Notes: generated by a model not told the origin, from the letters alone. A DNA stretch of 37,562 nucleotides from Bacteroidota bacterium (GCA_021815405.1 JAKAGV010000025.1:1-37562), one strand, 5' to 3'; shown: positions 25,490 to 34,830, numbered from the stretch's first letter. A program made the numbers and translations.

Positions 25490-26506
25490 TTATAAATCTA
25501 TCGGCTGTTTAGTTTGAGCTGATTTTTCCAATGCTGCTATTACTTTAGTCGCTTCAAGTCCATCCTCGGCTGTAACAAATGGATTTGCATCATTAACAAT
25601 GCAATCAATAAAATGCTGAATGGAAACTTGCCCTTGCGGATTTCCTTCAAGATCATATTGTTCGCCGACATCGAGCATTGCAGTACCAACCGGAGAATAT
25701 TTTTCAATCATTCGATGATGGCTGATATCAACCTTTACAGTAGTTTTTGATCCGATGAATTCCGCTTTGAATTCGTAAACACTTGGAGCGCTTTCTGCAA
25801 TTATCCAGCAGTTCTCCATGTATACAGTTCCGCCATTGTTTAACTCAAGAATTGATTGGAAAAAATCCGGTGTGTCAATTCCCATACTCTTTAGTAGCTT
25901 TGATTGACTTACAGAATAAACTCTGTTAATTTCCGTACTCGATACCCAGCGAATCAGATCGACTAAATGAGTGCCCAAAAAATTTAAAGCGTTGGATTTT
26001 GAAGCCCAGCTTAACATTTTTGTCGGGACGTAAATGGTATCGTTCAATTTTATATTTACCATTTGTAAATCACCTAGCTCACCTGAAGTAATAAGTTTTT
26101 TGACTTGAATGAACGGCGTTTTCCACCTGTTGCTGTAATTCACCATTAATTTCTTACCCATCTTATCCCGCAGATTTATAATTCTTCTGCAGTCCTCAAC
26201 TGTTGTAGCCATCGGCTTCTCAACAATAATATGCTTACCCGCTTCAAGCGCTGCACATATTAATTCTGTGTGAGTAAAATCCGGGGTAACAATTGATACG
26301 GCGTCAATATCCTTATTTTCCAGCATTGCATTCACATTATCATAAGCAAATAGGGTATTATACTTTTCGGCAAATTGCTTTGCCCTCCCTAAATCAAGAT
26401 CGCAAATGCCAACCAATTTAGAATTAGGTGATTGAGAGAGTGTTCTTGCATGAACATCGCCCCATGTACCGCAGCCAATAATTCCAAATCCAATTTCTTT
26501 TTTCAT
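25490..26506 (-). CDS. Gfo/Idh/MocA-family oxidoreductase
   Basis: A 338-aa cytoplasmic NAD(P)-dependent oxidoreductase. The Rossmann motif GxGxxG is G11-C-G13-T-W-G16 in GIIGCGTWG, followed by the family EKP motif (E96-K97-P98 in VEKPMATTVEDC). The C-terminal alpha/beta domain (from about residue 125) carries GTHLVDLIRW, with a His/Asp pair in the usual catalytic region. Family members oxidise or reduce sugars, inositols and their derivatives, or act as NAD-dependent glycosidases. It is 20 bp upstream of the symporter/GH20 pair, so it probably works on the imported sugar. Exact substrate unknown. Confidence 0.88.
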   Translation of the reverse strand: MKKEIGFGIIGCGTWGDVHARTLSQSPNSKLVGICDLDLGRAKQFAEKYNTLFAYDNVNAMLENKDIDAVSIVTPDFTHTELICAALEAGKHIIVEKPMATTVEDCRRIINLRDKMGKKLMVNYSNRWKTPFIQVKKLITSGELGDLQMVNIKLNDTIYVPTKMLSWASKSNALNFLGTHLVDLIRWVSSTEINRVYSVSQSKLLKSMGIDTPDFFQSILELNNGGTVYMENCWIIAESAPSVYEFKAEFIGSKTTVKVDISHHRMIEKYSPVGTAMLDVGEQYDLEGNPQGQVSIQHFIDCIVNDANPFVTAEDGLEATKVIAALEKSAQTKQPIDL

Positions 26507-26648
26507 TTAATTTCTCTATTAGTTTAAGATGAACATTTTTTTGATTAACTCATTTTAAGCTTTTAAATCTTTGCGTTGGTTGATCTTTCTCTTAATCGGG
26601 TTTAAATCCGATTAAGATTACGAGCAAGAATTACCAGTGTAATTTCAT
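26507..26648. other. Intergenic region with palindrome
   Basis: 142 bases between the two transport units, with the palindrome at 26590-26617. No -10/-35 pair could be chosen reliably. Confidence 0.5.
26590..26617. terminator. Palindrome between symporter and oxidoreductase genes
   Basis: Perfect 10-bp arms TCTTAATCGG (26590-26599) and CCGATTAAGA (26608-26617) around an 8-base centre GTTTAAAT. There is no T-run after either arm. It lies 32 bases past the stop of the 592-aa symporter and could be a transcript end, an mRNA-processing hairpin or a dimeric repressor site controlling the downstream oxidoreductase unit. Confidence 0.4.
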
Positions 26649-28427
26649 TTAGTTCGATAAAGTCTCCCAGCCACGCTTATTCATCTTATAGAAAATAATG
26701 CTGCCGAAAATAATCCCGGCTATTAAGAAAATTATTCCGAGAGAAAGACTGCCAAGAATAATTTGTCCAAGTCCAAATAGAAATGAATATATCATTGCAA
26801 CGCCGCTAATCCAGTTTATCAAATTTAATATTCCATCTTTCACAGGTACGACGTCCGGCGTCTTTTTTGCAACCGGCAGCCAGAACCTTGCATTCGGTTT
26901 CACCTTCCTATAGAATGAAATTAATTTATCATGAGGTTCCGGATTGGTTAAAAATGTTACGACCACCCAAACTGAAGTTGTAAATGCAACGGTAATCAGC
27001 AGAAGATGAGCAAATTGGCGCGGATCATTTTCGTTAAAGTGAAATCCAAACTGAAGGATGAGCGAAATTGTAAACGCCGCAACCATCGCTGAGATTTCAC
27101 TCCATGCGTTTATTCTCCACCAGAACCAGCGTAAGATATAAACCAATCCCGTACCGGCGCCAATCGCCATTAAAAACTGCCATGCACTTGCTATCGAATC
27201 CATATAAAAAGTTACTATTGCAGAAAGAATCATTAAAATCATAGTTACAAGCTGGGAAAAATTCACATAGTGCTTTTCACTTTTGTTTTTGACATATCTT
27301 TTATAAACATCATTAACAAGATAGCTAGCCCCCCAATTAAGCTGCGTTCCAATAGTCGACATATAAGCTGCTGCAAAAGCTGCTATCATCAAACCTCTCA
27401 AGTAAGCCGGCAAATCCGTTATCATTATTCTTATGTAACCGGTCTCTGGATCATTTAAAAATTTCGGATCATGTTGCAAGCGTACAACTGCCACTAGTGC
27501 AACAAGAATCCAGGGCCACGGACGCAATGCATAATGAGCAACATTAAACCAAAGAGTTGCAAGAAGCGAATGCTTTTCATTCTTAGCACTGAATATTCTT
27601 TGCGCAACATATCCGCCTCCGCCGGGTTCAGCACCTGGGTACCATGATGCCCACCAATTTACAGCAATGAATACAAAAAAAGTTATCATCGGCATCCAGG
27701 TAGAATTTAGATCCGGCACCATCGATAAGATTGAGCTTGTTGCCTCCCTGGATTTATCTACGGCATGCAATTGTGTAATCAAAGAGTTCATCCCGCCAGT
27801 AGCATTAACTGCAAAAACTGCAAGTATAATTACCATTCCCATTTTTAATATAAATTGGAAAAGGTCTGTCCATAAAACTCCCCACAAACCTGATAAGGTA
27901 GAAATGGATGCAGTAATAAACATAATAGCAATCGCAATTGCCAGAGCTTCTATCTTGTTAATTCCGAGTACGAGCATCATAATCTTTACAATGGCAAGAT
28001 TTACCCATCCCATAATAATTAGGTTTATTGGAAGTCCGAGATAAGCCGCACGGAAAACTCTTAAGAACGCAGCAGGCTTTCCGCTGTAACGTATTTCAGC
28101 AAACTCAACATCGGTAAGAACGCCTGCCCTGCGCCATAGCTTTGCATAAAAAAATACAGTGAGTATTCCGCTGAAAGCCATACTCCACCATATCCAATTG
28201 CCTGCAATTCCGTTTCTTGCTACGAGACCAGATACAACAAGCGGAGTATCTGCCGCAAAGGTTGTAGCTACCATCGATGTTCCCGCAAGCCACCAGCTTA
28301 CATTCCTGCCGGAGACGAAAAAATCACTTACGCTTTGTGTAGCACGCTTTCTTAAATAAAGACCGACCCCAAGATTAAATAAAAAGTAAAGTGTAATTAC
28401 GATAAAATCAATGTAAGTGAGCTGCAT
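26649..28427 (-). CDS. Sodium/solute symporter (SSS family), larger paralogue
   Basis: A 592-aa SSS-family symporter with about 13-15 hydrophobic segments. Family features are the N-terminal helix YIDFIVITLYFLFNLGVGLY, the loop QSVSDFFVSGRNVSWWLAG and the core ATTFAADTPLVVSGLVARNG. An extra C-terminal extension (after about residue 480) with two more hydrophobic segments (SGVAMIYSFLFGLGQIIL and GIIFLIAGIIFGSIIF) makes it longer than the other SSS protein in the locus. It should take up a sugar with sodium. Upstream at 28533-28560 is the second copy of the tandem TGCTGTGA element, about 106 bp before the start. It opens the central carbohydrate block, so it is likely a regulated first gene. 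Confidence 0.85.
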   Translation of the reverse strand: MQLTYIDFIVITLYFLFNLGVGLYLRKRATQSVSDFFVSGRNVSWWLAGTSMVATTFAADTPLVVSGLVARNGIAGNWIWWSMAFSGILTVFFYAKLWRRAGVLTDVEFAEIRYSGKPAAFLRVFRAAYLGLPINLIIMGWVNLAIVKIMMLVLGINKIEALAIAIAIMFITASISTLSGLWGVLWTDLFQFILKMGMVIILAVFAVNATGGMNSLITQLHAVDKSREATSSILSMVPDLNSTWMPMITFFVFIAVNWWASWYPGAEPGGGGYVAQRIFSAKNEKHSLLATLWFNVAHYALRPWPWILVALVAVVRLQHDPKFLNDPETGYIRIMITDLPAYLRGLMIAAFAAAYMSTIGTQLNWGASYLVNDVYKRYVKNKSEKHYVNFSQLVTMILMILSAIVTFYMDSIASAWQFLMAIGAGTGLVYILRWFWWRINAWSEISAMVAAFTISLILQFGFHFNENDPRQFAHLLLITVAFTTSVWVVVTFLTNPEPHDKLISFYRKVKPNARFWLPVAKKTPDVVPVKDGILNLINWISGVAMIYSFLFGLGQIILGSLSLGIIFLIAGIIFGSIIFYKMNKRGWETLSN

Positions 28428-28589
28428 TTATCTCCAACAATTTTTTTGATGAATGTCATTTACATAAATGACTTTTTTATACGCTTTCTGATGGTCGAAA
28501 ATTAAATATCAGGCAATAAATAATAATTAAAATGCTGTGAATGCGTATATTTTGCTGTGAGTAATACATACGTTAGGAGCTTAAGTCCC
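28428..28589. other. Regulatory intergenic region upstream of the larger symporter gene
   Basis: 162 bases between the broken PPIase gene and the symporter gene. It holds the second tandem TGCTGTGA element (28533-28560) and AT-rich sequence. This is the probable promoter of the symporter/oxidoreductase block. Confidence 0.5.
28533..28560 (-). promoter_or_regulatory. Tandem TGCTGTGA element, copy 2
   Basis: Two TGCTGTGA boxes begin at 28533 and 28553 (plus-strand reading), exactly 20 bp apart, as in the copy at 12417-12444; 25 of 28 positions agree and the second box is preceded by TATTTT in both. It sits about 106 bp upstream of the symporter start, close to the 115 bp of the other copy. A shared regulator is inferred. 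Confidence 0.65.
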
Positions 28590-30435
28590 CTATGGAGCGA
28601 GAGTTGATTTATTCGGTACGTACTTAATCCAGTCATACCATGCATCGAGGTATGGCAATGCTGCAATCCTTCCGCCGAATCCTATAAATTTGTACATGGA
28701 CATCGGTATTTGCGTTAACTTTAGATATTTCAAGTTTTCTTCGTTAATTGTCACTTTGTATTTATCGGCGAGGCTTGCAATGTATTTAAAAAATTTTTCG
28801 TTGAATTTTTTCTCAAGAAGTTCATCCCTCAACAGTGTTTTTTATGGAATCGAAGCTATCAACAGTTTTTATCGGGACAAATTTTTTGCCGATAAGCTTA
28901 ATTACAGAATAACCGCTGTATGTTTTTATTGGTCAGTAAACATGATTCGGTTTCAATTTAGAAGTCACCTCCCCAATTTTACCCAAAGCATAAACCCTTA
29001 AAAAACCTGACTCTACGCCGTTAGCTTTTATCAATTTTTGCTGTGTATACTGTTTCGCAACCTTGCGAAAGTCTTTGCCCTCGCGTAGTTCATCAAATAC
29101 ATTCTCAATAATATCAAGATTGTTATTTAATATTTCTTCAACATTTACCAGCTCAATTTCCTTTTTCGTTTTGTAATAATTTTTTACATCTTCGTTAGTA
29201 AGGGAGACTGAATCTCAAAAAGAATTTTCAACATCTTCGCTAGATAATTATCGCTCCAGATACTAACATCTTCTTTAACAGTTGGATTATTTTGAAGTCT
29301 CTCTTGCAATCCCTCTTCGCTTAAAAATTTATATTGAATGTACTTATTTAAATTAGCCATCAACCTGTAAGCAGTTGTGTTAAAATCCGGATCTTTTATA
29401 AATAAAGGATAAACAAGCAGACTATATAAATATTCTTTCACAGTAACAGGATATTTTTTAATATGCACAAGAATTGAATTGGAGTTCGCTCCAAGCTCAT
29501 TCAAGATTTTTATTATGTTCCCTTCACCAAGGTAAATATTTTTTTGAGCTTTATTGCCTTATAGGCTTTCTTTTTCAGATAATGCAGTTGATACCTTCTG
29601 TACAATATTTAAAAACAATGTACTGTTGATTTCTGCATTTGCATCTTTATAGAAATTCGTTAGGTATTTTATGCCGATCATTCTGGATTTTCTTAATCGA
29701 AGGACATCCATAACTGCCTTCTTACTTTCCACTTCACCAGCATTAGATGGAACCTGAGAATTTATCCTGATAAGTTTGAATATTAACCATCCGCCTTCCG
29801 TTTTAACCGGTGAAGAGATGTTTACTATTTTCTTATTGTACAAGGTATCTTCAAAGTAGTCATCTCTCATCTGTCCGAAAATAATCTTTATCGGAGCTTT
29901 GTTTGAATCATATTCTAACAGGTCAGAAATCTTTTCTAATGAATCGAAAGAAGCACCGTTTTTTAATTCATCATAATATTTGAAAATAATAATTGAATCA
30001 CCGCTTACTATTATTTTTACTTGAAGAGACTCCGCACTTCTATCAAGCGCTTTCTGAATTTCTTTCTTATTGAATTTTACCATGCTTGAAATTACTTTCT
30101 TGTAAAGCTCATCGCGCACGTAAAGGTTCTTCATTTAAAAAATTGAGTTCTTAAAATAATCGTTATCTGCAAGCCAAGTTCATTGACTTCAATATCTAGC
30201 AGCTTTTCTGCTATTATCTCGAGTTAAGTAAGTCCTGTTTGGAAGAATCTTCATTTTACGGGTCGCGAGAAAAATGAGGCACTAGCTAATATCTTATCTC
30301 GAATTCTTTTTCACTTATCATTTTGTCCCCTACATTTGCTAAAGTTTTATTTATAACCTGCGAATAAGATTTTATGTTCAGAATAAGAAAAATCGTATTA
30401 ATAATTTTCACAAATCGCGGGATCACAATTTTCAT
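28590..30435 (-). pseudogene. Broken SurA/PpiC-type peptidyl-prolyl isomerase gene
   Basis: The region encodes pieces of one roughly 600-aa exported PPIase in several frames. From the ATG at 30435 come a signal peptide (about 24 residues, ending SYSQ) and a SurA-N-like start (KTLANVGDKMISEKEFEIRY), stopped by TAG at 30286-30288. The alignment then shifts frame (IIAEKLLDIEVNELG), meets a TAA just before 30134, and continues in frame from 30134 to a TAA at 29559-29561. After the TAA the frame resumes to about 29208, where a frameshift leads into a PpiC-type domain (EDVKNYYKTKKEIELVNVEE, REGKDFRKVAKQYT, NHVY). A TGA at 28933-28935 replaces an expected Gly codon. A last shift in an A-run near 28840 joins the C-terminal piece ending at 28590. 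Such proteins fold outer-membrane or exported proteins in the periplasm. With so many lesions it is a pseudogene, not a sequencing slip. Confidence 0.85.
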
Positions 30436-30476
30436 ATATTGCTGACATCTTTCTTAATTTAATTGAAATAATATGA

Positions 30477-31244
30477 TTAGAAGAAAAGATATTTCTTAAG
30501 CTTGGAGAAATATCTCTGGCTGATTGTAAAAGGCTGTTTAATATTTTTCAAGTAAACGATATAAGACCGGTTATAAAATTTTTCTACGCGGTCAATATAT
30601 TCGAAGTTAATTATCGTTGACCTATGGATTCTTATAAACATATTATTTGGCAGAACCGTCTCCCATTCCCTAAGTGATTTTCTAATCACCAGCCTTTTGG
30701 AATTATTTAAATAAATATTTGTGTATTCATTAAAAGATGCTATACATTCTATCTCGTTAATTTTTACAAACTGCGGTTTATTTCCTTCTGCAACAAACAA
30801 ATGCTCACCAACTTGTTTTTTCAGTTCTGATTCTTCGGGGGTACTTTTAGCAGCAACGCATGCTTTACTCCCTTTAGCTTTTTTATTAAGACGAATTTCA
30901 ATAGTTTTATAAAGGTCTGCTGCTAAGAACGGTTTGACTATATAATCATCAGCGCCTAAATTCATTCCATATCTTAAATCAGTCATTTTTGATTTTGCCG
31001 TTAAAAAAATAAAAGAAATCGAAACTGTCTCCTCGTACTTTTTTAACTGATGCAACACTTCATACCCGTCAACTTCCGGCATAATAATATCGCAAAGAAT
31101 TAAATCCGGAAGTATTTCTTTTGCTAATTTAATGCCTTCTGTTCCGCTATCAGCAGTAAATACTTTGTACTTTTTTATTTCAAGCAAATCTCTAATGCCA
31201 GTTCTTACCGGCTGCTCATCTTCTATTACTAGAATTTTGTTCAT
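30477..31244 (-). CDS. LytTR-family response regulator
   Basis: A 255-aa response regulator. The receiver domain (about 1-120) has the acidic pair E8-D9, phospho-acceptor D52 (LILCDIIMPEVDG), T82 and K104 (YIVKPF). A linker leads to a LytTR DNA-binding domain (about 145-255: KINEIECIASFNEYTNIYL, RKSLREWETVLP, FIRIHRSTIINFEYI). LytTR proteins bind direct-repeat sites, usually two short boxes about two helical turns apart. It starts 50 bp after the stop of the adjacent histidine kinase, its presumed partner. A possible target is the tandem TGCTGTGA element at 12417 and 28533; the spacing fits, but the box does not obviously match the published LytTR consensus, so this link is inference. Confidence 0.9.
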   Translation of the reverse strand: MNKILVIEDEQPVRTGIRDLLEIKKYKVFTADSGTEGIKLAKEILPDLILCDIIMPEVDGYEVLHQLKKYEETVSISFIFLTAKSKMTDLRYGMNLGADDYIVKPFLAADLYKTIEIRLNKKAKGSKACVAAKSTPEESELKKQVGEHLFVAEGNKPQFVKINEIECIASFNEYTNIYLNNSKRLVIRKSLREWETVLPNNMFIRIHRSTIINFEYIDRVEKFYNRSYIVYLKNIKQPFTISQRYFSKLKKYLFF

Positions 31245-31294
31245 AATATTTACCCTTTTTTAATGGAAAAAATAAATGTCCCTAAAATGTTAAG

Positions 31295-32056
31295 TCAAAC
31301 AATAGTCATTAATGGAATTGAAATATTAAAAGTAGTGCCCTTATTTAACTGACTTTTAAATTTTATAGCTCCGCCGTGAGACTCAATGCATCTTTTTACA
31401 ATTGCTAAACCCAAACCAGTTCCTTGAATCCCTTTTGTATTTTTACCACGATAAAAGCTTTCGAAGATATCCTTTTGATCAGTCTTCGGTATACCAATTC
31501 CATTATCAGATATTATAAACTCCAAATTCGAGAGCGACAGCATTACTTTCATATTTATATTACCGCCTTCCGGCGAATATTTTACCGCATTCGATAATAG
31601 ATTGGATAAAATATGCTGCAGCAGTTTGTCGTCTACTATAGCATATTTTTCATTTAGCATATAATCCAAATCAATTTTATGCCCTACGGTGGACATGTTA
31701 CATGCAGTTTCAATTAGCTTTGAACAAAAATTGAATAAATTTATTCTGGACGGATTAAACTTCCATTCTCCTAATTCTGTTTTATTTAGAGTAAGCAAAT
31801 CATCGAGTAAGCTGGTCATGTACATAACAGCATTTTGAATTTTAATTATATGCTCGAGATATTTTTCCTCATCTATTGTCTTTCCAACCATTAAAAGTAA
31901 TTCCGAAGACGTCAAGATCGTTGTAAGAGGAGTTCTAAACTCATGCGAAGCAGTGGTAATAAACCTTGACTTCAGCTCATCAAACTGTTTTTTTGTTTGA
32001 TTGAGCAAATATATGTTTTTACTTTTTACTCTATTTTTAACTTTTTTTCCCAGCAT
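31295..32056 (-). CDS. Small histidine kinase without visible sensor domain
   Basis: A 253-aa histidine kinase. A short coiled N-terminus (1-35) leads straight to the HisKA box with H38 (FITTASHEFRTPLTTI). The HATPase domain follows, with the N box (LSNLLSNAVKYSPEGG), G1 (SDNGIGIP) and G2 (GTGLGLAIVK). No signal peptide, membrane segment or sensor domain is seen, so it is cytoplasmic and must receive its signal through a partner, or has lost its sensor. No in-frame coding continuation was found in the 145 bases upstream. The HisKA type paired with a LytTR regulator is unusual, since LytTR proteins more often pair with His_kinase/LytS-type enzymes. Confidence 0.88.
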   Translation of the reverse strand: MLGKKVKNRVKSKNIYLLNQTKKQFDELKSRFITTASHEFRTPLTTILTSSELLLMVGKTIDEEKYLEHIIKIQNAVMYMTSLLDDLLTLNKTELGEWKFNPSRINLFNFCSKLIETACNMSTVGHKIDLDYMLNEKYAIVDDKLLQHILSNLLSNAVKYSPEGGNINMKVMLSLSNLEFIISDNGIGIPKTDQKDIFESFYRGKNTKGIQGTGLGLAIVKRCIESHGGAIKFKSQLNKGTTFNISIPLMTIV

Positions 32057-32201
32057 TTTAATTCTTTCTTTTAATAGTTATTCTAATACCCCCATTTTCC
32101 AATTTATTTCCTAGCTCTCTTAAAATTTAAAGAAATAAAATTATTAAAAAGCTAATACCCAAATTCATCATAGTAAAGCACTGCGACTCCAAGTATTAAA
32201 T

Positions 32202-34829
32202 TTAATCAACATTCCAGCCCGATACTTTAATAAAAGGTTTGGCTCCTTCAAGTTCTTCATTAGAAAAATATCCTTTTATTTTTCTTTTCTCACCGGGAAG
32301 CAAACTAAAATAATTGTCATCCCAGGAAACCGGCAATATTGATTCTCTATTTTTTCCTTTATGAACTGAGAGTACAACTTGAAATGCCAGTTTATTCGAG
32401 TTGTTTACAAGTTCAACTTCCACTTCACTACTCTTGTTCTTCGTAATTATCTTTTCTTTAATTGATAAATGTACTTTACCAAGATTATTCAGCTCCGTCA
32501 AGTCGGAATATTCTTTAGTTGGCGTCAATATCCAAGTTGTTTTTGCAGTATCTAATTCATCATGTTTAGTAGACAGACAATAAAAATTAGAACTTACAAG
32601 TTTATTATTCTGTAAAAGTTTTAAATCAACAAAATACGTTCTGCTTAAATTATCGATGGTTGGTAGCTTCAGTAGGTCCTCTTTTCTTTCTGACGGTAAT
32701 TCAAATGAAATATCTTTCATAAATTTTTTTGATAAATCAAAATTTAGAACTTGTATCTTAGCTGTCAAATTCACCTGTTTTTGAAATGTGCTATTAACTG
32801 CAATTATATTATTGTTTGCGTAATCATATAAAATATGAAGAGGTTCTAAGGCTTTCTTTGTACCATAAAAAGCACCTCCAGGCATTAAGTAGTAATCATA
32901 AAGTTGCCACCATAGTTTGGGCCATGCCGAATTTAACATCCAGTAAATAACACCGGTCGCTTGGTATTTGTTTGCAGTGTTTGCTTCAAACATTGCTCGC
33001 GTACCTTCGTAATTTTGATACTGAGCTTTAGTACAATATTCTTCCAGATCGTTGGGTTTTCCAAGACGATTGAATAAGGCATTATTATAATTTTCTAAAT
33101 TTCCAAAATCATTTTTGCCGCAATGGAAATACCAGACGCTGTCAATTGGCCATAGATGGTTTTCAGGGATCATTCTTTTTATGCTTTCAATCGGAGGTAT
33201 TTCTACACCTGGTCCTATTTCAGTATTGAATCCGACAGCACCGCCGTTTTGTTTATCTGTCCACCAGTAAGCAGGCGTAACGTAATCATAAGGTCCTTTC
33301 ATCTTCACTCCGGTCTGTCCCGAAACTTCACTTGTCATTTGTTTTGCGGCTGCAAGATGACAACAAGACGGATGAAACTCATTTAAGATTTGTAAGTAAT
33401 TTTTTTCTAATTCCGGTCTTGGAATTTTATCGCTTCCATACAGCCATAGAAAAATACTTGGATGGTTTCGCAGCCATTTAATCTGGTCTTTCCATGAATT
33501 TGAAATCAAATTCATTTCATTTGGAGTTTGTATGCCTCCAAATTCGTCGACCGGTTTGCCGATATAGATATCCCACTCCCATTGACAGCTTAAGCCTAGC
33601 ATAATTAATATTCCGTTTTCGTCGCAAAGGTTATAGAGGTCCTGGCTAGTCCCCCATATACCTTCAAGCCGAAGCGTATTCAATCCCATCTCTTTAACAT
33701 AAGCAATTTGGGATTTCAAATTTTTATAATTATTATTCAGAAATATATTATCAACCCAGCCGCCGCCTAATATTTGAATCTTTTTTCCGTTAAGTTTATA
33801 GCCGCGATTCCCTTCTTTATTTATGTAATCTGATACTTCCCTTATTCCAAATGTCGTTTCGCTTTTATCGGAAATTTTTCCGCCGATATTAAACGACAGT
33901 TTTAATTTGTATAGCTCAGGCTTGCCAAAATTATAAGTCCACCATAACCGGGGATTCTTTATTTTTAATTGTGGATAATCTTCCTGACAAAAAGCAACTT
34001 TCCTCTTTTCATTCGGTGTCAATGTTATATTTTTAGAAAACTTAATTTTTCCTATTTCACCTGATAATTCACCGGAGATATTTTTATTACTGTTGTTGAA
34101 AAGTTCCGTTGAAACTGTAAGCTCTGCGCTTTTTAATGTTTTCAGATTTATTTTACTTTGAACAAACGGATAATTTATGGATACATCCCCGCTAAACTTT
34201 ATTTTGACATCCCTCCAGATACCCATGCTTTTATCAGGTGGTGTAGGATTCCAATCCACAAATCCTATAGATGGCTCGCCTGGCTTGGGAGGGAATATTT
34301 CTACGGCAAGAATATTTTTCCCTTCTCTTTTAATGAGATTCGTCATATCAAATGCAAATCTACGATAGACTCCCTCAGTACTATCCGCATTAGCAATCTG
34401 TTTCCCGTTAAGCCAAATATTTGCACGGTAAATAATGCCGTCAAATTTTAGCTTTGCAAATTTCCATTTAATGTTTTTGGAAATTGTAAATTCCGTTCTA
34501 TACCACCAAGGTACTTCAAATTGTTTTGAGAGAATATTTTTTAAATTATCACCCAAGAAAATATCTTTGTAAACTTTATCGTTCACAAGAGTTCCCATTA
34601 CTGTAGATGGAACAGTTGCCGGATACCAGTCTTTCGCCGAATATCTTTCTGAAGATATCAAAGAACCATTATCCTTAATCTTATCGGATGATTGGATCAT
34701 CCATGGCTTTTTTAATATTAACTCATTTCCTAAAATATTTAACTGAGCACAAATTTTATTCTGACTTATTATCAGAAAGAAAACGAGTAAAAAATTAACG
34801 TGATGTAATTTGAAACTATTTTTATACAT
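32202..34829 (-). CDS. GH2 exo-beta-D-glucosaminidase-like enzyme
   Basis: 875 aa from the ATG at 34829, chosen because it starts the signal peptide (to about residue 28, KICAQ) and abuts the stop of the upstream gene; a frame extending to 34871 would overlap that gene. GH2 architecture is complete: jelly-roll sugar-binding domain (about 35-215), Ig-like sandwich (220-325), TIM barrel (about 330-650) and C-terminal beta domains. The acid/base motif is GSD (D467 in WLYGSDKIP) instead of the usual NE of GH2, and the nucleophile is E537 (FNTEIGPG). The exo-beta-D-glucosaminidase CsxA is known for this Ser-Asp substitution with catalytic D469 and E541, almost the same positions. It should release glucosamine from chitosan-type oligomers in the periplasm. 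Confidence 0.87.
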   Translation of the reverse strand: MYKNSFKLHHVNFLLVFFLIISQNKICAQLNILGNELILKKPWMIQSSDKIKDNGSLISSERYSAKDWYPATVPSTVMGTLVNDKVYKDIFLGDNLKNILSKQFEVPWWYRTEFTISKNIKWKFAKLKFDGIIYRANIWLNGKQIANADSTEGVYRRFAFDMTNLIKREGKNILAVEIFPPKPGEPSIGFVDWNPTPPDKSMGIWRDVKIKFSGDVSINYPFVQSKINLKTLKSAELTVSTELFNNSNKNISGELSGEIGKIKFSKNITLTPNEKRKVAFCQEDYPQLKIKNPRLWWTYNFGKPELYKLKLSFNIGGKISDKSETTFGIREVSDYINKEGNRGYKLNGKKIQILGGGWVDNIFLNNNYKNLKSQIAYVKEMGLNTLRLEGIWGTSQDLYNLCDENGILIMLGLSCQWEWDIYIGKPVDEFGGIQTPNEMNLISNSWKDQIKWLRNHPSIFLWLYGSDKIPRPELEKNYLQILNEFHPSCCHLAAAKQMTSEVSGQTGVKMKGPYDYVTPAYWWTDKQNGGAVGFNTEIGPGVEIPPIESIKRMIPENHLWPIDSVWYFHCGKNDFGNLENYNNALFNRLGKPNDLEEYCTKAQYQNYEGTRAMFEANTANKYQATGVIYWMLNSAWPKLWWQLYDYYLMPGGAFYGTKKALEPLHILYDYANNNIIAVNSTFQKQVNLTAKIQVLNFDLSKKFMKDISFELPSERKEDLLKLPTIDNLSRTYFVDLKLLQNNKLVSSNFYCLSTKHDELDTAKTTWILTPTKEYSDLTELNNLGKVHLSIKEKIITKNKSSEVEVELVNNSNKLAFQVVLSVHKGKNRESILPVSWDDNYFSLLPGEKRKIKGYFSNEELEGAKPFIKVSGWNVD

Positions 34830-34830
34830 A

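Noticed and set aside
28933-28935. TGA at an expected Gly codon, as if UGA were recoded to Gly
   Set aside because: Neighbouring intact genes use normal codons and the same gene has other stop types and frameshifts, so this is simple decay.
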